A DNA stretch of 64,000 bases from Streptomyces sp. NBC_00287 (GTDB lineage Bacteria; Actinomycetota; Actinomycetes; Streptomycetales; Streptomycetaceae): assembly GCF_036173105.1 (NCBI RefSeq), contig NZ_CP108053.1, positions 372,001-436,000 on the forward strand, given 5' to 3'. Shown here one piece after another: positions 52,638 through 63,131 of this stretch. Position numbers and translations under genes: made by a program. Each line of letters starts with the position of its first letter. The stretch's first letter is position 1. The notes under the pieces are model-generated. The model was not told the origin of the DNA and did no database searches. It saw only the letters and a list, made by a program, of their open reading frames with translations.

Positions 52638-52660
52638 CCCGGAGACAGTCGCGCGAGGGC

Positions 52661-52683
52661 CGACCGGTCCCCCGTTCCGGTCG
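52661..52683 (+). terminator. Weak terminator hairpin
   Basis: CGACCGG (52661-52667) pairs with CCGGTCG (52677-52683) over a 9-base loop, 24 bases after the second P450. Confidence 0.5.
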
Positions 52684-52764
52684 CGCCCCCGCGGCTCGTC
52701 GAACTTACGTCTCCGGCAGGGTGCTTGTGAACCGTGTCGATGCCCGCTGCACGGGGCGCGGGGC

Positions 52765-54273
52765 TCACCTGTGCACAAGTGAGTCCGGTTCGCCCCGCTT
52801 CACCCCGTGCAGGGTGGGCGGATCGAGGTCGCCGGCCGCCAGATGAGCGAGCACGACCTCGTACAGGTCGCCGCCGCCGACGAGGAGCTGGCGTTCGAGG
52901 ACCGGTTCCGCGGCGCGGACGTGCTCGCGCACGGTCTGCGCGTGCACGCCCAGCGTCTGCGCGGCCCGCTCGGCATTGCCCCCGGCCGCGATCCAGGTGC
53001 GCAAAGTGCGGCGCAGATCGCGGGCGTCGGCGTCCAGGCGGGCCAGCAGGTCGTGCGCCCAGACGCGCATCGCGGGTCCGGTGAGCAGGTCGGCGGGTAC
53101 GGGGGCCTGAACGTCCGGGCTGTGCTCCAGGCTCTCCTGGGTGTTGAGCGCGAGATGGACGACGGCACGGGCGGTGAGGTCCGAGAAATCGATCCCCAGC
53201 AGAGCCTCCGCGCGTTCCATCCGGGCGCGGACGGTGTTGCGGCTGACGCCGAGGACCTTGGCGGCGCTGACAGCGGTGAACTCCAGGCCCAGCCGGGTGG
53301 TGGCGAGCAGTTCGGCGCGGGTGTGGTGGGGCAGGCCGTCGAGGGGGCGCAGCACCCGGGCCGTCCAGCCGTGCAGCGCGGCGGGGTCCATCAGGCGCTC
53401 TGGGTGGGTGCGTTCGGCGTACACCGCCGCCTGGTCGGGGCGGAAGTGCGCCACGGCTAGGGCGCTGACGGCCTGCCCGTAGGCGGTGGCGGTGCGGGCC
53501 AGGCTGTGCCGGGCGCTGCCGCCGAGGAAGACGCGGGGGCGGCGGCCGATCAGCGAGCGCAGGACGCCGGCCTCGGTCTCCCGGGGCGTCACGACGATCA
53601 CGTGCCCGTCCATGGCGGGGCAGCGCACGACCAGGGCCTGCTCCCGCGTCGCGTCCAGGCACTCCTCGGCGAGCCGGTCGCGTTCCTCGGGGTGGCTCTC
53701 GACGACGTAGACGCAGGCGGTGTCCGTGTCGAGCAGCCCGGGCCACAGTCCCGCGGCGACGCGGCGTGCGGCGACGGTGTCCTCCACCATCAGCAGTTGC
53801 AGGATCGCCAGTCTCAGGTCGGACGTGGCGCGTTCGAGGCGGCGTACGGACGCGGTCGACTCTCGGGCCTTGAGCAGCAGTTCGAGGATCTGGACGGTGT
53901 GCGAGACGATGTCGGAGGCGCGTCGGTCGAACGGTTGCGCACGGGACACGGTCAGGACGCCCGCCGCCGACGCCACGCGGACGAGCCGCAGATGGCGGCC
54001 CTGCCCCTCCCAGGCGGCGGAGGCGATCCGGCCGGCCACGATGTCCCCGAGCAGGTCTTCGAAGGGCCCGTTGTCCAGGGAGGTTCCCGCGAGGACGGTG
54101 CCGGTGTCGTCGAGCAGACAGGCCGTACCGGCCACCGCGTTCGCGAGCCAGGCGACGACCTGCCGGACTTTCTGCCCGCCCGGCCTCAGCAGATCGAGCA
54201 ACTCCCGCTCCCAGGCCCGCTCGTCGGCAGCCCTCACCTCCGCACGACGGATCCCGTCCTCTCGGCCAGCCAC
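52765..54273 (-). CDS. PucR-type helix-turn-helix regulator
   Basis: A 502-residue protein. An N-terminal GAF-like sensor region (VRQVVAWLANAVAGTACLLDD) leads to a GGDEF-derived middle part and two C-terminal helix-turn-helices: GLEFTAVSAAKVLGVSRNTVRARMERAE (split by the conserved Val) near 325-355 and GGNAERAAQTLGVHAQTVREHV near 430-455. These mark the PucR/HTH_30 family. It may control the neighbouring conservon P450s or an unlinked target. GTG 54273 has GGGAAGG upstream. Confidence 0.83.
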   Translation of the reverse strand: MAGREDGIRRAEVRAADERAWERELLDLLRPGGQKVRQVVAWLANAVAGTACLLDDTGTVLAGTSLDNGPFEDLLGDIVAGRIASAAWEGQGRHLRLVRVASAAGVLTVSRAQPFDRRASDIVSHTVQILELLLKARESTASVRRLERATSDLRLAILQLLMVEDTVAARRVAAGLWPGLLDTDTACVYVVESHPEERDRLAEECLDATREQALVVRCPAMDGHVIVVTPRETEAGVLRSLIGRRPRVFLGGSARHSLARTATAYGQAVSALAVAHFRPDQAAVYAERTHPERLMDPAALHGWTARVLRPLDGLPHHTRAELLATTRLGLEFTAVSAAKVLGVSRNTVRARMERAEALLGIDFSDLTARAVVHLALNTQESLEHSPDVQAPVPADLLTGPAMRVWAHDLLARLDADARDLRRTLRTWIAAGGNAERAAQTLGVHAQTVREHVRAAEPVLERQLLVGGGDLYEVVLAHLAAGDLDPPTLHGVKRGEPDSLVHR

Positions 54274-54543
54274 GTTCGGCCTTCCCTCACCCTTCGTCCC
54301 GTTCTCGACGTACCGGTTCGGGACGTTACCTCACACTCGCCCGACCGGCCGCCGGCGTTCACAGCGAGGACGGGTTCCCCTGCCGGAGCGGTTCAGGCGC
54401 CTCGGGTACGCAGGTGCAGGTGGCCGTCGGCGGGGGACGCGGGTGGCGCCGCCGGGAGCAGGTCGGTCAGGGCCGGGCGGGCAGAGCCCACGGCGCCGCG
54501 CCCCGGCCACGCGCCGCGGTCTTCAGGTGTACGGCGGGCCCCA
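54274..54543. other. Intergenic region between PucR and MerR genes
   Basis: These 270 bases have no intact gene. On the minus strand an ATG right behind the MerR stop opens 25 codons (MGPAVHLKTAARGRGAAPW) before a stop. A neighbouring frame carries on with LTDLLPAAPPASPADGHLHL. This could be the frameshifted remains of a small gene, but I recognise no family. Confidence 0.35.
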
Positions 54544-55467
54544 TCAGGCGGCCCGCGCTCGCAGAGCCGCCACGGACCAGTGGATCACGGGGGTGTGGGG
54601 CACCGGCGGCGGCCAGTCGTTGATCACCGCGAGCAGCTCGAAGTACCGGTCGCGGCGCGGGTCGTCGGCGCGCTCCAGGTGGTGGAGCAGCAGGCGGTGC
54701 AGCTCGTGGTCGTCGGGGCGGGCGAGGGTGCGGGCGCTGTGGGCGGCGAGAGCCGCGACGGCGGGGTCGGCTTCCGGGGAGCCGGGATCGATCCCGGCCG
54801 CGAGGGCCGCTCCCACGTGGATGTGCGCGAGCGCGACGACGTCCGGGAGCGGTGGGGAGGACGCTCGGCGGGCGTGCTCCTCGGCCAGGCGCCGTACCGC
54901 GTCCCGGAAGTCGGGGTCGAGGGAGAGTTCCGCCAGTCCGACCCAGGCGTCTGCCTGGGCCTGCGTGGGGTCGTCGGGGAGTTCGGGGGTCATCGAACGC
55001 CGGATCGCGGAGGGGACCGGGCCCTCGTCGAGGTCCGCGAAGACGGAGTCGAGGAACTCGTCGACCAAGCGACGGCGTTCGGCCGTGGTGAGGCGGGCGA
55101 GCTGGTGCATCCGTCGGATCTCCTCGGGGGTGGTGGGGGTGCGTGCGGCCACATTCGTCAGGACCGCGCGTCTCAGACGCAGCACGCCGATCTGTACGTC
55201 CAGGGCGGCTGCGTGCCGGGCGGCGACTTCCTCCAGGGGCAGCTCCCGGTCGAGGATCCGCCGGATCGTGTCGAGGCCGAGGCCGAGTTCGCGCAGGGTG
55301 CGCACGAAGGAGAGGCGGGCCACGGCGTCGGGGGCGTAGCGGCGGTAGCCGGCGGGTGTGCGTTCGGCGGGGGTGATGACCCCGCGGTCGGAGTAGAGCC
55401 GGACCGTCTTGACGGTCAGGCCGGTGCGGCGGGCCAGTTCGCCGATCGGGAGGGTGTCGCCGTTCAT
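54544..55467 (-). CDS. MerR-family transcriptional regulator
   Basis: A 307-residue regulator. The winged helix (IGELARRTGLTVKTVRLYSD, RTPAGYRRYAPDAVARL) and linker coiled coil (LRELGLGLDTIRRILD) are standard MerR. The large C-terminal region (about 130-307) is helical and acidic, with no Cys pair, so it probably binds an organic ligand. It is divergent from the Sua5/YciO gene, with 99 bases between. Confidence 0.9.
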   Translation of the reverse strand: MNGDTLPIGELARRTGLTVKTVRLYSDRGVITPAERTPAGYRRYAPDAVARLSFVRTLRELGLGLDTIRRILDRELPLEEVAARHAAALDVQIGVLRLRRAVLTNVAARTPTTPEEIRRMHQLARLTTAERRRLVDEFLDSVFADLDEGPVPSAIRRSMTPELPDDPTQAQADAWVGLAELSLDPDFRDAVRRLAEEHARRASSPPLPDVVALAHIHVGAALAAGIDPGSPEADPAVAALAAHSARTLARPDDHELHRLLLHHLERADDPRRDRYFELLAVINDWPPPVPHTPVIHWSVAALRARAA

Positions 55468-55566
55468 GCCGTCAGTCTCGGGTCTCCCCCGGCGGGAGAC
55501 TCAAGTCGGGGCCGTGGACGGCCTGCCCTGCGCGTGCGAAGCCGGTGCAGGGCATACGCTCGGCGA

Positions 55567-56187
55567 ATGGCGAAGTACTTCGATGTGCACCCCGACAATC
55601 CCCAGCCGCGTGTCGTCTCCCAGGTCGCCGACAGCGTCCGTGCCGATGCGCTCATCGCGTATCCGACGGACTCCTGTTATGCCCTGGGCTGCCGGCTGGG
55701 CAGCCGTGACGGGGTGGAACGGATCCGGTCCATCCGCCGTCTCGACGACCGGCACCACTTCACCCTGGTGTGCCAGGACTTCGCGCAGCTCGGACAGTTC
55801 GTCCAGATCGACAACAACGTCTTCCGCGCGATCAAGGCCTCCACGCCGGGCAGTTACACCTTCATCCTGCCCGCGACGCGCGAGGTGCCCCGCATGCTCC
55901 AGCACCCGAAGAAGAAGACGGTCGGTGTGCGCATCCCCGACCATGTCGTGACCCAGGCGCTCCTCGCCGAGCTGGGCGAGCCGCTGCTGTCCAGCACGCT
56001 GCTGCTGCCCGACGAGGACGAACCGATGACGCAGGGCTGGGAGATCAAGGACCGCCTGGACCATGTGCTGGACGCCGTGGTCGACTCCGGGGAGTGCGGT
56101 ACCGAGCCCACGACGGTGATCGACTTCTCCGGCGGCGAGGCCGAGATCGTGCGGCACGGAGCCGGGGACACCTCGCGCTTCGAGTAG
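55567..56187 (+). CDS. Sua5/YciO-family protein
   Basis: A 206-residue YrdC-domain protein (ALIAYPTDSCYALGCRLG, IRSIRRLDDRHHFTLVC, ASTPGSYTFILPATREVPRM, KKTVGVRIPDH). TsaC/Sua5 makes L-threonylcarbamoyl-AMP for tRNA t6A. The length and wording (TDSCYALGC) match the YciO branch, whose activity is weaker or different. I therefore call it Sua5/YciO without choosing. ATG 55567 is the family start. Confidence 0.88.
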   Translation: MAKYFDVHPDNPQPRVVSQVADSVRADALIAYPTDSCYALGCRLGSRDGVERIRSIRRLDDRHHFTLVCQDFAQLGQFVQIDNNVFRAIKASTPGSYTFILPATREVPRMLQHPKKKTVGVRIPDHVVTQALLAELGEPLLSSTLLLPDEDEPMTQGWEIKDRLDHVLDAVVDSGECGTEPTTVIDFSGGEAEIVRHGAGDTSRFE

Positions 56188-56297
56188 GGCGGGGGCGGCG
56201 CGGGGGCTTGCGGCGGCGCGTGTCACGATGACCGTGACCTGGCCTTCCCAGGGTCAGGCCGTCGCCGACTCCCCCAGCAGAGAGGCACGACCCCTAC

Positions 56298-57101
56298 ATG
56301 ACCGTCGTACAGGGAACCGCCGTCGACATCGTCACTGAGGACGGCACCGCCGACGCCTATCTGGCCCACCCCGGTGACGGAGCGGCCCATCCCGCGGTCC
56401 TGCTCTACATGGACGCCTTCGGGCTGCGGCCGCGGCTGCGGGCCATGGCCGACCGGATCGCCGAGGCCGGGCACACGGTCCTGGTGCCGAACGTGTTCTA
56501 CCGTCACGGGCGCACGCCGGTGGTCGAGTTGCCCGAGTTCATCGATCCGTCGGCCCGTCCGGAGATCTTCGAGCAGCTCGGGCCGATCATGCAGTCCCTC
56601 ACGCCCGAGTTGGCGATGCGGGACGCCGATGCATATCTGCGCTGGCTGGACGGCAGTTCGCTGGTCGCCGACGGTCCGGTCGCGCTGACCGGCTACTGCA
56701 TGGGCGCCCGGCTGGCCCTGCTGACCGCGGGCACCTATCCGGAGCGGGTCGCGGCGGTGGCCGGGTTCCACGGTGGGCGGCTGGCCACCGAGGACCCGGA
56801 CAGCCCGCACCTGGTGGCCGAACACATCACCGCCGAGCTGTACTTCGGCCACGCCGACCAGGACCCCGCGCTGCCCGTGGAGCAGATCGAGCGGCTGGAG
56901 CACGCGCTGACGGCGGCGGGCGTCCGCCACCGCTGCGAGGTCTACCCGGGAGCCCACCACGGCTTCACCCAGGCCGACACCGCCGCCTATAACCAAGAGG
57001 CGGACGAACGGCACTGGGCGGAGCTGCTGGATCTGTTGAAGCGCACGTTCCGCCCCCTGTTCGGCGCCCGGCGGCCACGGCCTTCTAGGGTGCGGCCATG
57101 A
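56298..57101 (+). CDS. Dienelactone hydrolase family protein
   Basis: A 267-residue alpha/beta hydrolase. The nucleophile elbow GYCMGAR has C134 in place of Ser, with the acid in FGHADQD and H221 in GAHHGF, giving the Cys-Asp-His triad of dienelactone hydrolases. It would open lactone rings or cleave esters in aromatic or unsaturated acid breakdown. It is coupled to the following SDR by a 4-base overlap. Confidence 0.92.
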   Translation: MTVVQGTAVDIVTEDGTADAYLAHPGDGAAHPAVLLYMDAFGLRPRLRAMADRIAEAGHTVLVPNVFYRHGRTPVVELPEFIDPSARPEIFEQLGPIMQSLTPELAMRDADAYLRWLDGSSLVADGPVALTGYCMGARLALLTAGTYPERVAAVAGFHGGRLATEDPDSPHLVAEHITAELYFGHADQDPALPVEQIERLEHALTAAGVRHRCEVYPGAHHGFTQADTAAYNQEADERHWAELLDLLKRTFRPLFGARRPRPSRVRP

Positions 57102-57877
57102 CATCGCAGGCCTACCTCTCCGAACTGTTCTCCCTCGACGGCCGTGTCGCCCTGGTGACCGGCGGCAGCTCCGGCATCGGGCGCGCCATCGCCGGGGCCC
57201 TCGCCCGGGCGGGCGCGAGCGTGGTGGTCGTCGCCCGCAAGGAGGGGGAACTGGCCGAGACGGTCGAGGAGTTGACGGCCGACGGCTGCCGGGCCGCCTG
57301 GGTGAGCGCCGATCTGGGTACGCGCGACGGGGTGCGCGCGGGGGCGGAGGCGGCGGCCGCGGTGTTCGGGGAGCCCGACATCCTCGTCAACTCCGCCGGG
57401 ATCAATCTGCGGCCCCCGATGGCCGAGTTGGACGAGGACGTGTGGGACACGACGATGGCCGTGAACCTGGAGGCGCCCTATCTGCTGGGCCGGCGGTTCG
57501 GGCCCGGGATGGCCGAGCGCGGCTTCGGGCGGATCATCCACATCACGTCCCAGCAGGCGCACCGGGCCTTCGTGCAGAGCGGCGCCTACGGCGTCTCCAA
57601 GGGGGCGCTGGAGTCGCTGGCCCGGTCACAGGCCGAGGCCTGGTCGCCGTACGGCGTCACCTGCAACACGCTGGTGCCGGGGTTCGTGATGACGCCGCTC
57701 AACCAACGGCTGTCGTCCGACCCCGAGAAGGTGGCGGCGCTCGCCGCCCGCACGATGGTCGGGCGCAACGGCCTGGCCGAGGACTTCGCGGGGGCGGCGG
57801 TCTTCCTCGCGAGCCGCGCCTCCGCGTATGTCACCGGCCAGGCCCTGTTCGTGGACGGAGGCTTCTCCGTCCACTGA
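57098..57877 (+). CDS. SDR family oxidoreductase
   Basis: A 259-residue classical SDR. TGGSSGIGRAIA cofactor loop, NSAGIN, Ser in HITSQQ, and YGVSK with Tyr/Lys, ending VDGGFSVH. It is a NAD(P)-dependent alcohol dehydrogenase or ketoreductase. Its role is presumably a step next to the dienelactone hydrolase in a short catabolic or detoxifying path; the substrate is unknown. Confidence 0.92.
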   Translation: MTSQAYLSELFSLDGRVALVTGGSSGIGRAIAGALARAGASVVVVARKEGELAETVEELTADGCRAAWVSADLGTRDGVRAGAEAAAAVFGEPDILVNSAGINLRPPMAELDEDVWDTTMAVNLEAPYLLGRRFGPGMAERGFGRIIHITSQQAHRAFVQSGAYGVSKGALESLARSQAEAWSPYGVTCNTLVPGFVMTPLNQRLSSDPEKVAALAARTMVGRNGLAEDFAGAAVFLASRASAYVTGQALFVDGGFSVH

Positions 57878-57893
57878 GCCGTTCACCGGCCGG

Positions 57894-60287
<2,394 letters not shown>

Positions 60288-60383
60288 CGTTTCTCCCCGT
60301 CTCATCGGCTGTCGCCCGGCTGGATCTGACCGGCTTCGAACAGTACGTGAGGTTCTACTTGATCACCTCGGTTACCGGCCGGA

Positions 60384-60794
60384 TCAGCGCTTCTCCTGGA
60401 TCCGGATCAGATTCCCGGAAGGGTCGCGGAAGGCGCAGTCGCGGACGCCGTAGGGCTGGTCGGTCGGTTCCTGGACGACCTCGGCGTCGGTGGCCTGGAG
60501 CCGGTCGAAGGTGGCGTCCAGATCGGGGGTGGCCAACAGGACGAAGCCGTAGGTGCCCTGGTCCATCATGTCGAGGATGGTGCGGCGCTCCTCGTCGGTG
60601 ACGGCGGGGTCGGCGGCGGGCGGCGTCAGCACGATCGAGGTGTCGGGCTGGCCGACGGGGCCGACGGTGATCCAGCGCATCTCGCCGTATCCGACGTCCC
60701 CCCGGACCTCGAAGCCGAGGATGTCGCGGTAGAAGGCCAGGGAGGCCTCCGGGTCGTTGTGCGCAAGGAAGCCGGCGTTGATGGTGATGTCCAT
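60384..60794 (-). CDS. VOC family protein
   Basis: A 136-residue vicinal-oxygen-chelate protein with the two beta-alpha-beta-beta-beta modules (ASLAFYRDILGFEVRGDVG; DLDATFDRLQATDAEVVQEP; CAFRDPSGNLIRIQEKR). It resembles glyoxalase/bleomycin-resistance relatives. Function unknown; binding or isomerising a small molecule is likely. It lies 89 bases downstream of the UvrA-like gene's start region in the same direction, so both may be one transcript and share a resistance theme. Confidence 0.88.
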   Translation of the reverse strand: MDITINAGFLAHNDPEASLAFYRDILGFEVRGDVGYGEMRWITVGPVGQPDTSIVLTPPAADPAVTDEERRTILDMMDQGTYGFVLLATPDLDATFDRLQATDAEVVQEPTDQPYGVRDCAFRDPSGNLIRIQEKR

Positions 60795-60852
60795 GCCCGT
60801 CACGCTAGCCACGGGCCGGGAGGGCGCGCTTCTCCGATCCTGACCGGTCCGG

Positions 60853-61287
60853 TCACGGCGTGACGGGGCGCTCGAAGAAGGTCTGCAGGACGACGGTTGC
60901 CTGGGTGCCGCTGACGCCGTCGATCGCGTAGAGACGGCGCAGCACGTCCTGGAGTTGCTCGGTGGTCGCGGTCCTGACCTTCACCAGGACCGAGGCGCTG
61001 CCCGCGATGACATGCGCTTCCTGGATCTCCGGGATGGCCGCGAACCGGTCGCCGGAGTCGCCGACCCACTTCGCCGATTCCACCATCACGAAGGCGAGCA
61101 CACCCTGCCCGATCGCCGCCGGATCGACCTCGACGGCGGTCCTGCGGATGACGCCCCGCTCGCGCAGCTTGCGCACGCGTTCATGGGTGGCTCCCGCGGA
61201 CAGTCCGACGGCCTGCCCCAGTGCCGCGTACGACTGCGCCGCGTCCTGCTGGAGGAGGACGAGCAACTGACGATCGACATCGTCCAC
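60853..61287 (-). CDS. Lrp/AsnC-family transcriptional regulator
   Basis: A 144-residue regulator. The N-terminal HTH (QSYAALGQAVGLSAGATHERVRKL, ERGVIRRTAVEV) is followed by a RAM/AsnC ligand domain (VMVESAKWVGD, EAHVIAGSASVLVKVRT). The family senses amino acids. It is divergent from the SMP-30/NadE pair, with palindrome and repeat sites between, so it probably controls them and itself. GTG 61287 is the family start. Confidence 0.92.
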   Translation of the reverse strand: MDDVDRQLLVLLQQDAAQSYAALGQAVGLSAGATHERVRKLRERGVIRRTAVEVDPAAIGQGVLAFVMVESAKWVGDSGDRFAAIPEIQEAHVIAGSASVLVKVRTATTEQLQDVLRRLYAIDGVSGTQATVVLQTFFERPVTP

Positions 61288-61319
61288 CGACTCTCCTTCG
61301 GGGAATTGCTTGAACTACC

Positions 61320-61350
61320 GAATGTCATTCTGCATAGTTTGGATTCTGCA
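61320..61350. promoter_or_regulatory. AsnC operator candidates
   Basis: A perfect palindrome GAATGTCATTC (61320-61330) and the 8-bp direct repeat ATTCTGCA (61327-61334, 61343-61350; 16-base period) lie between the divergent AsnC and SMP-30 genes. Spacing of about one and a half turns suits multimeric Lrp/AsnC binding. Confidence 0.55.
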
Positions 61351-61383
61351 CACCAGTATTCGACAAGAAGTGAGGGCGGCGGC

Positions 61384-62322
61384 ATGGTCGGCGAGCGACC
61401 GCAGTTGTACGAGATCTTCGATGAACGCTTCCGCACGGGCCGCTGCCACGCGGGCGATTCGAAACTGGAGACCCTCTATGAGGGCTGCCGCTGGGCCGAG
61501 GGTCCCCTCTATGTCCCGGCCGGCCGGTATCTGCTGTGGAGCGACATCCCCAACGACCGGCTGCTGCGCTGGGACGAGACCACCGGGAAGGTCGGCGTCT
61601 TCCGCTCCCCCGCCGGTTACCCGAACGGCAACACCCTGGACAACGAGGGCCGCCTGATCACCTGCGAGCAGGGCAACCGCCGCGTGACCCGCACCGAGCA
61701 CGACGGCACGGTCACCGTGCTCGCCGACCGCTTCCAGGGCAAGCGGTTCAACAGCCCCAACGACGCCGCCGTACGCTCCGACGGCTCGATCTGGTTCTCC
61801 GACCCCGACTTCGGGATCACCAGCGACTACGAGGGCAATCGCGCCGAGAGCGAGATCGGCGCCCGCAACGTCTACCGCCTGGACCCCGCGAGCGGCGAAG
61901 TCCGGCTGGTCGCCGACGGTTTCGTCGGCCCCAACGGACTGGTCTTCTCCCTCGACGAGCGGCGGCTGTTCGTCTCGGACAGCCGGGCCAACCACATCCG
62001 CGTCTTCGACGTCCACGACGACGGCACCCTCTCCGGCGGCGACATCTTCGCCGAGTGCAAGATCGGCAACTTCGACAACATCCGCTTCGACGACACCGGC
62101 CGGCTCTGGGCCGCGGCCATGGACGGCGGCGTGCACTGCTACGACCCGGACGGCACCCTGCTCGGCCGGCTGCTGATCCCCGACGTCGTCGCCAACATCC
62201 GCTTCGGCGGCGCCCGCCGCAACCGTATGTTCATCGCCGCCGACACCGCCCTGTACTCCCTCGTCATGTCGGTCACCGGCACCCCCGCACTGCCGACCGC
62301 GCTCCGGAAGGACCAGCCGTGA
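61384..62322 (+). CDS. SMP-30/gluconolactonase family protein
   Basis: A 312-residue six-bladed propeller. The metal-binding Glu lies in CRWAEGPLY (E39), with the usual NSPNDAAVRSDGSIWFSDPDFG and PNGLVFSLDERRLFVSDS segments supplying Asn and Asp ligands. It hydrolyses sugar or other lactones. ATG 61384 is chosen because the fold starts just after it; GTGAGGG is nearby. The stop overlaps the NadE gene by four bases. It is under probable AsnC control. Confidence 0.9.
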   Translation: MVGERPQLYEIFDERFRTGRCHAGDSKLETLYEGCRWAEGPLYVPAGRYLLWSDIPNDRLLRWDETTGKVGVFRSPAGYPNGNTLDNEGRLITCEQGNRRVTRTEHDGTVTVLADRFQGKRFNSPNDAAVRSDGSIWFSDPDFGITSDYEGNRAESEIGARNVYRLDPASGEVRLVADGFVGPNGLVFSLDERRLFVSDSRANHIRVFDVHDDGTLSGGDIFAECKIGNFDNIRFDDTGRLWAAAMDGGVHCYDPDGTLLGRLLIPDVVANIRFGGARRNRMFIAADTALYSLVMSVTGTPALPTALRKDQP

Positions 62323-63131
62323 CCGTGCAGCAGGACATAGCCCGGGACCTCCAGGTGACCGCGTCCTTCGACGTGACGCGGGAGATCGAGCGCCGAGTGG
62401 CCTTCCTCGCCGACCGGTTGACGTCCACGGGCCTGCGCTCGCTGGTGCTCGGCATCAGCGGCGGCGTGGACTCCCTGACGGCGGGGCGGCTGTGTCAGCT
62501 CGCGGTGGAGCGGGTGCGTGCGTCCGGCCGGGAGGCGACGTTCTTCGCGATGCGACTGCCGTACGGCGTCCAGGCCGACGAGAAGGACGCGCGGCTGGCG
62601 TTGGAGTTCATCCGCCCCGACCAGGTGCTGACCGTCGATGTGCGGCCCGCGAGCGACGCCGCCCTGGAGGCGCTGCTGGTCGGCGGCACCGTCTTCGCCG
62701 ACGCGCACAGCCAGGACTTCGCCCTGGGCAACATCAAGGCCCGCCAGCGCATGATCGCCCAGTACGCGGTGGCCGGCGCACACGGCGGCCTGGTCGTCGG
62801 CACCGACCATGCCGCCGAGGCGGTCTCCGGGTTCTTCACCAAGTTCGGCGACGGCGCGGCGGACGTGGTCCCGCTGACCGGTCTCACCAAACGGCGGGTA
62901 CGGGCCGTGGCGGAGGCCCTCGGCGCACCCTCCGAACTGGTCTGGAAGACCCCGACGGCGGACCTGGAGTCCCTCGCCCCGGGCCGGCCGGACGAGGAGG
63001 CCCTCGGTGTCGCCTACGACGACATCGACGACCTCCTCGAAGGCAAGCCGGTCGACGAGGCGGCCCTGGCCACCATCGTCCACCGCTACCGGCTCACCGA
63101 ACACAAGCGGCAACTGCCGATCGCGCCCTGA
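62319..63131 (+). CDS. nadE: NAD+ synthetase, ammonia-dependent
   Basis: A 270-residue enzyme with the ATP pyrophosphatase motif SGGVDS (47-52), GTDHAAEAVSGFFTKFGDGAADV and KTPTADLE. It amidates deamido-NAD to NAD+ using ammonia; there is no glutaminase domain. The GTG start overlaps the stop of the SMP-30 gene, an unusual pairing. It ends directly against the stop of the convergent transporter gene, leaving no room for a terminator. Confidence 0.95.
   Translation: MTVQQDIARDLQVTASFDVTREIERRVAFLADRLTSTGLRSLVLGISGGVDSLTAGRLCQLAVERVRASGREATFFAMRLPYGVQADEKDARLALEFIRPDQVLTVDVRPASDAALEALLVGGTVFADAHSQDFALGNIKARQRMIAQYAVAGAHGGLVVGTDHAAEAVSGFFTKFGDGAADVVPLTGLTKRRVRAVAEALGAPSELVWKTPTADLESLAPGRPDEEALGVAYDDIDDLLEGKPVDEAALATIVHRYRLTEHKRQLPIAP

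Noticed and set aside
53506..56187. 893-codon open frame on the plus strand opposite the PucR and MerR genes
   Set aside because: Only its last 206 codons (from ATG 55567) are a real YrdC-domain gene. The rest is antisense shadow with an Arg/Gly/Asp-skewed composition.
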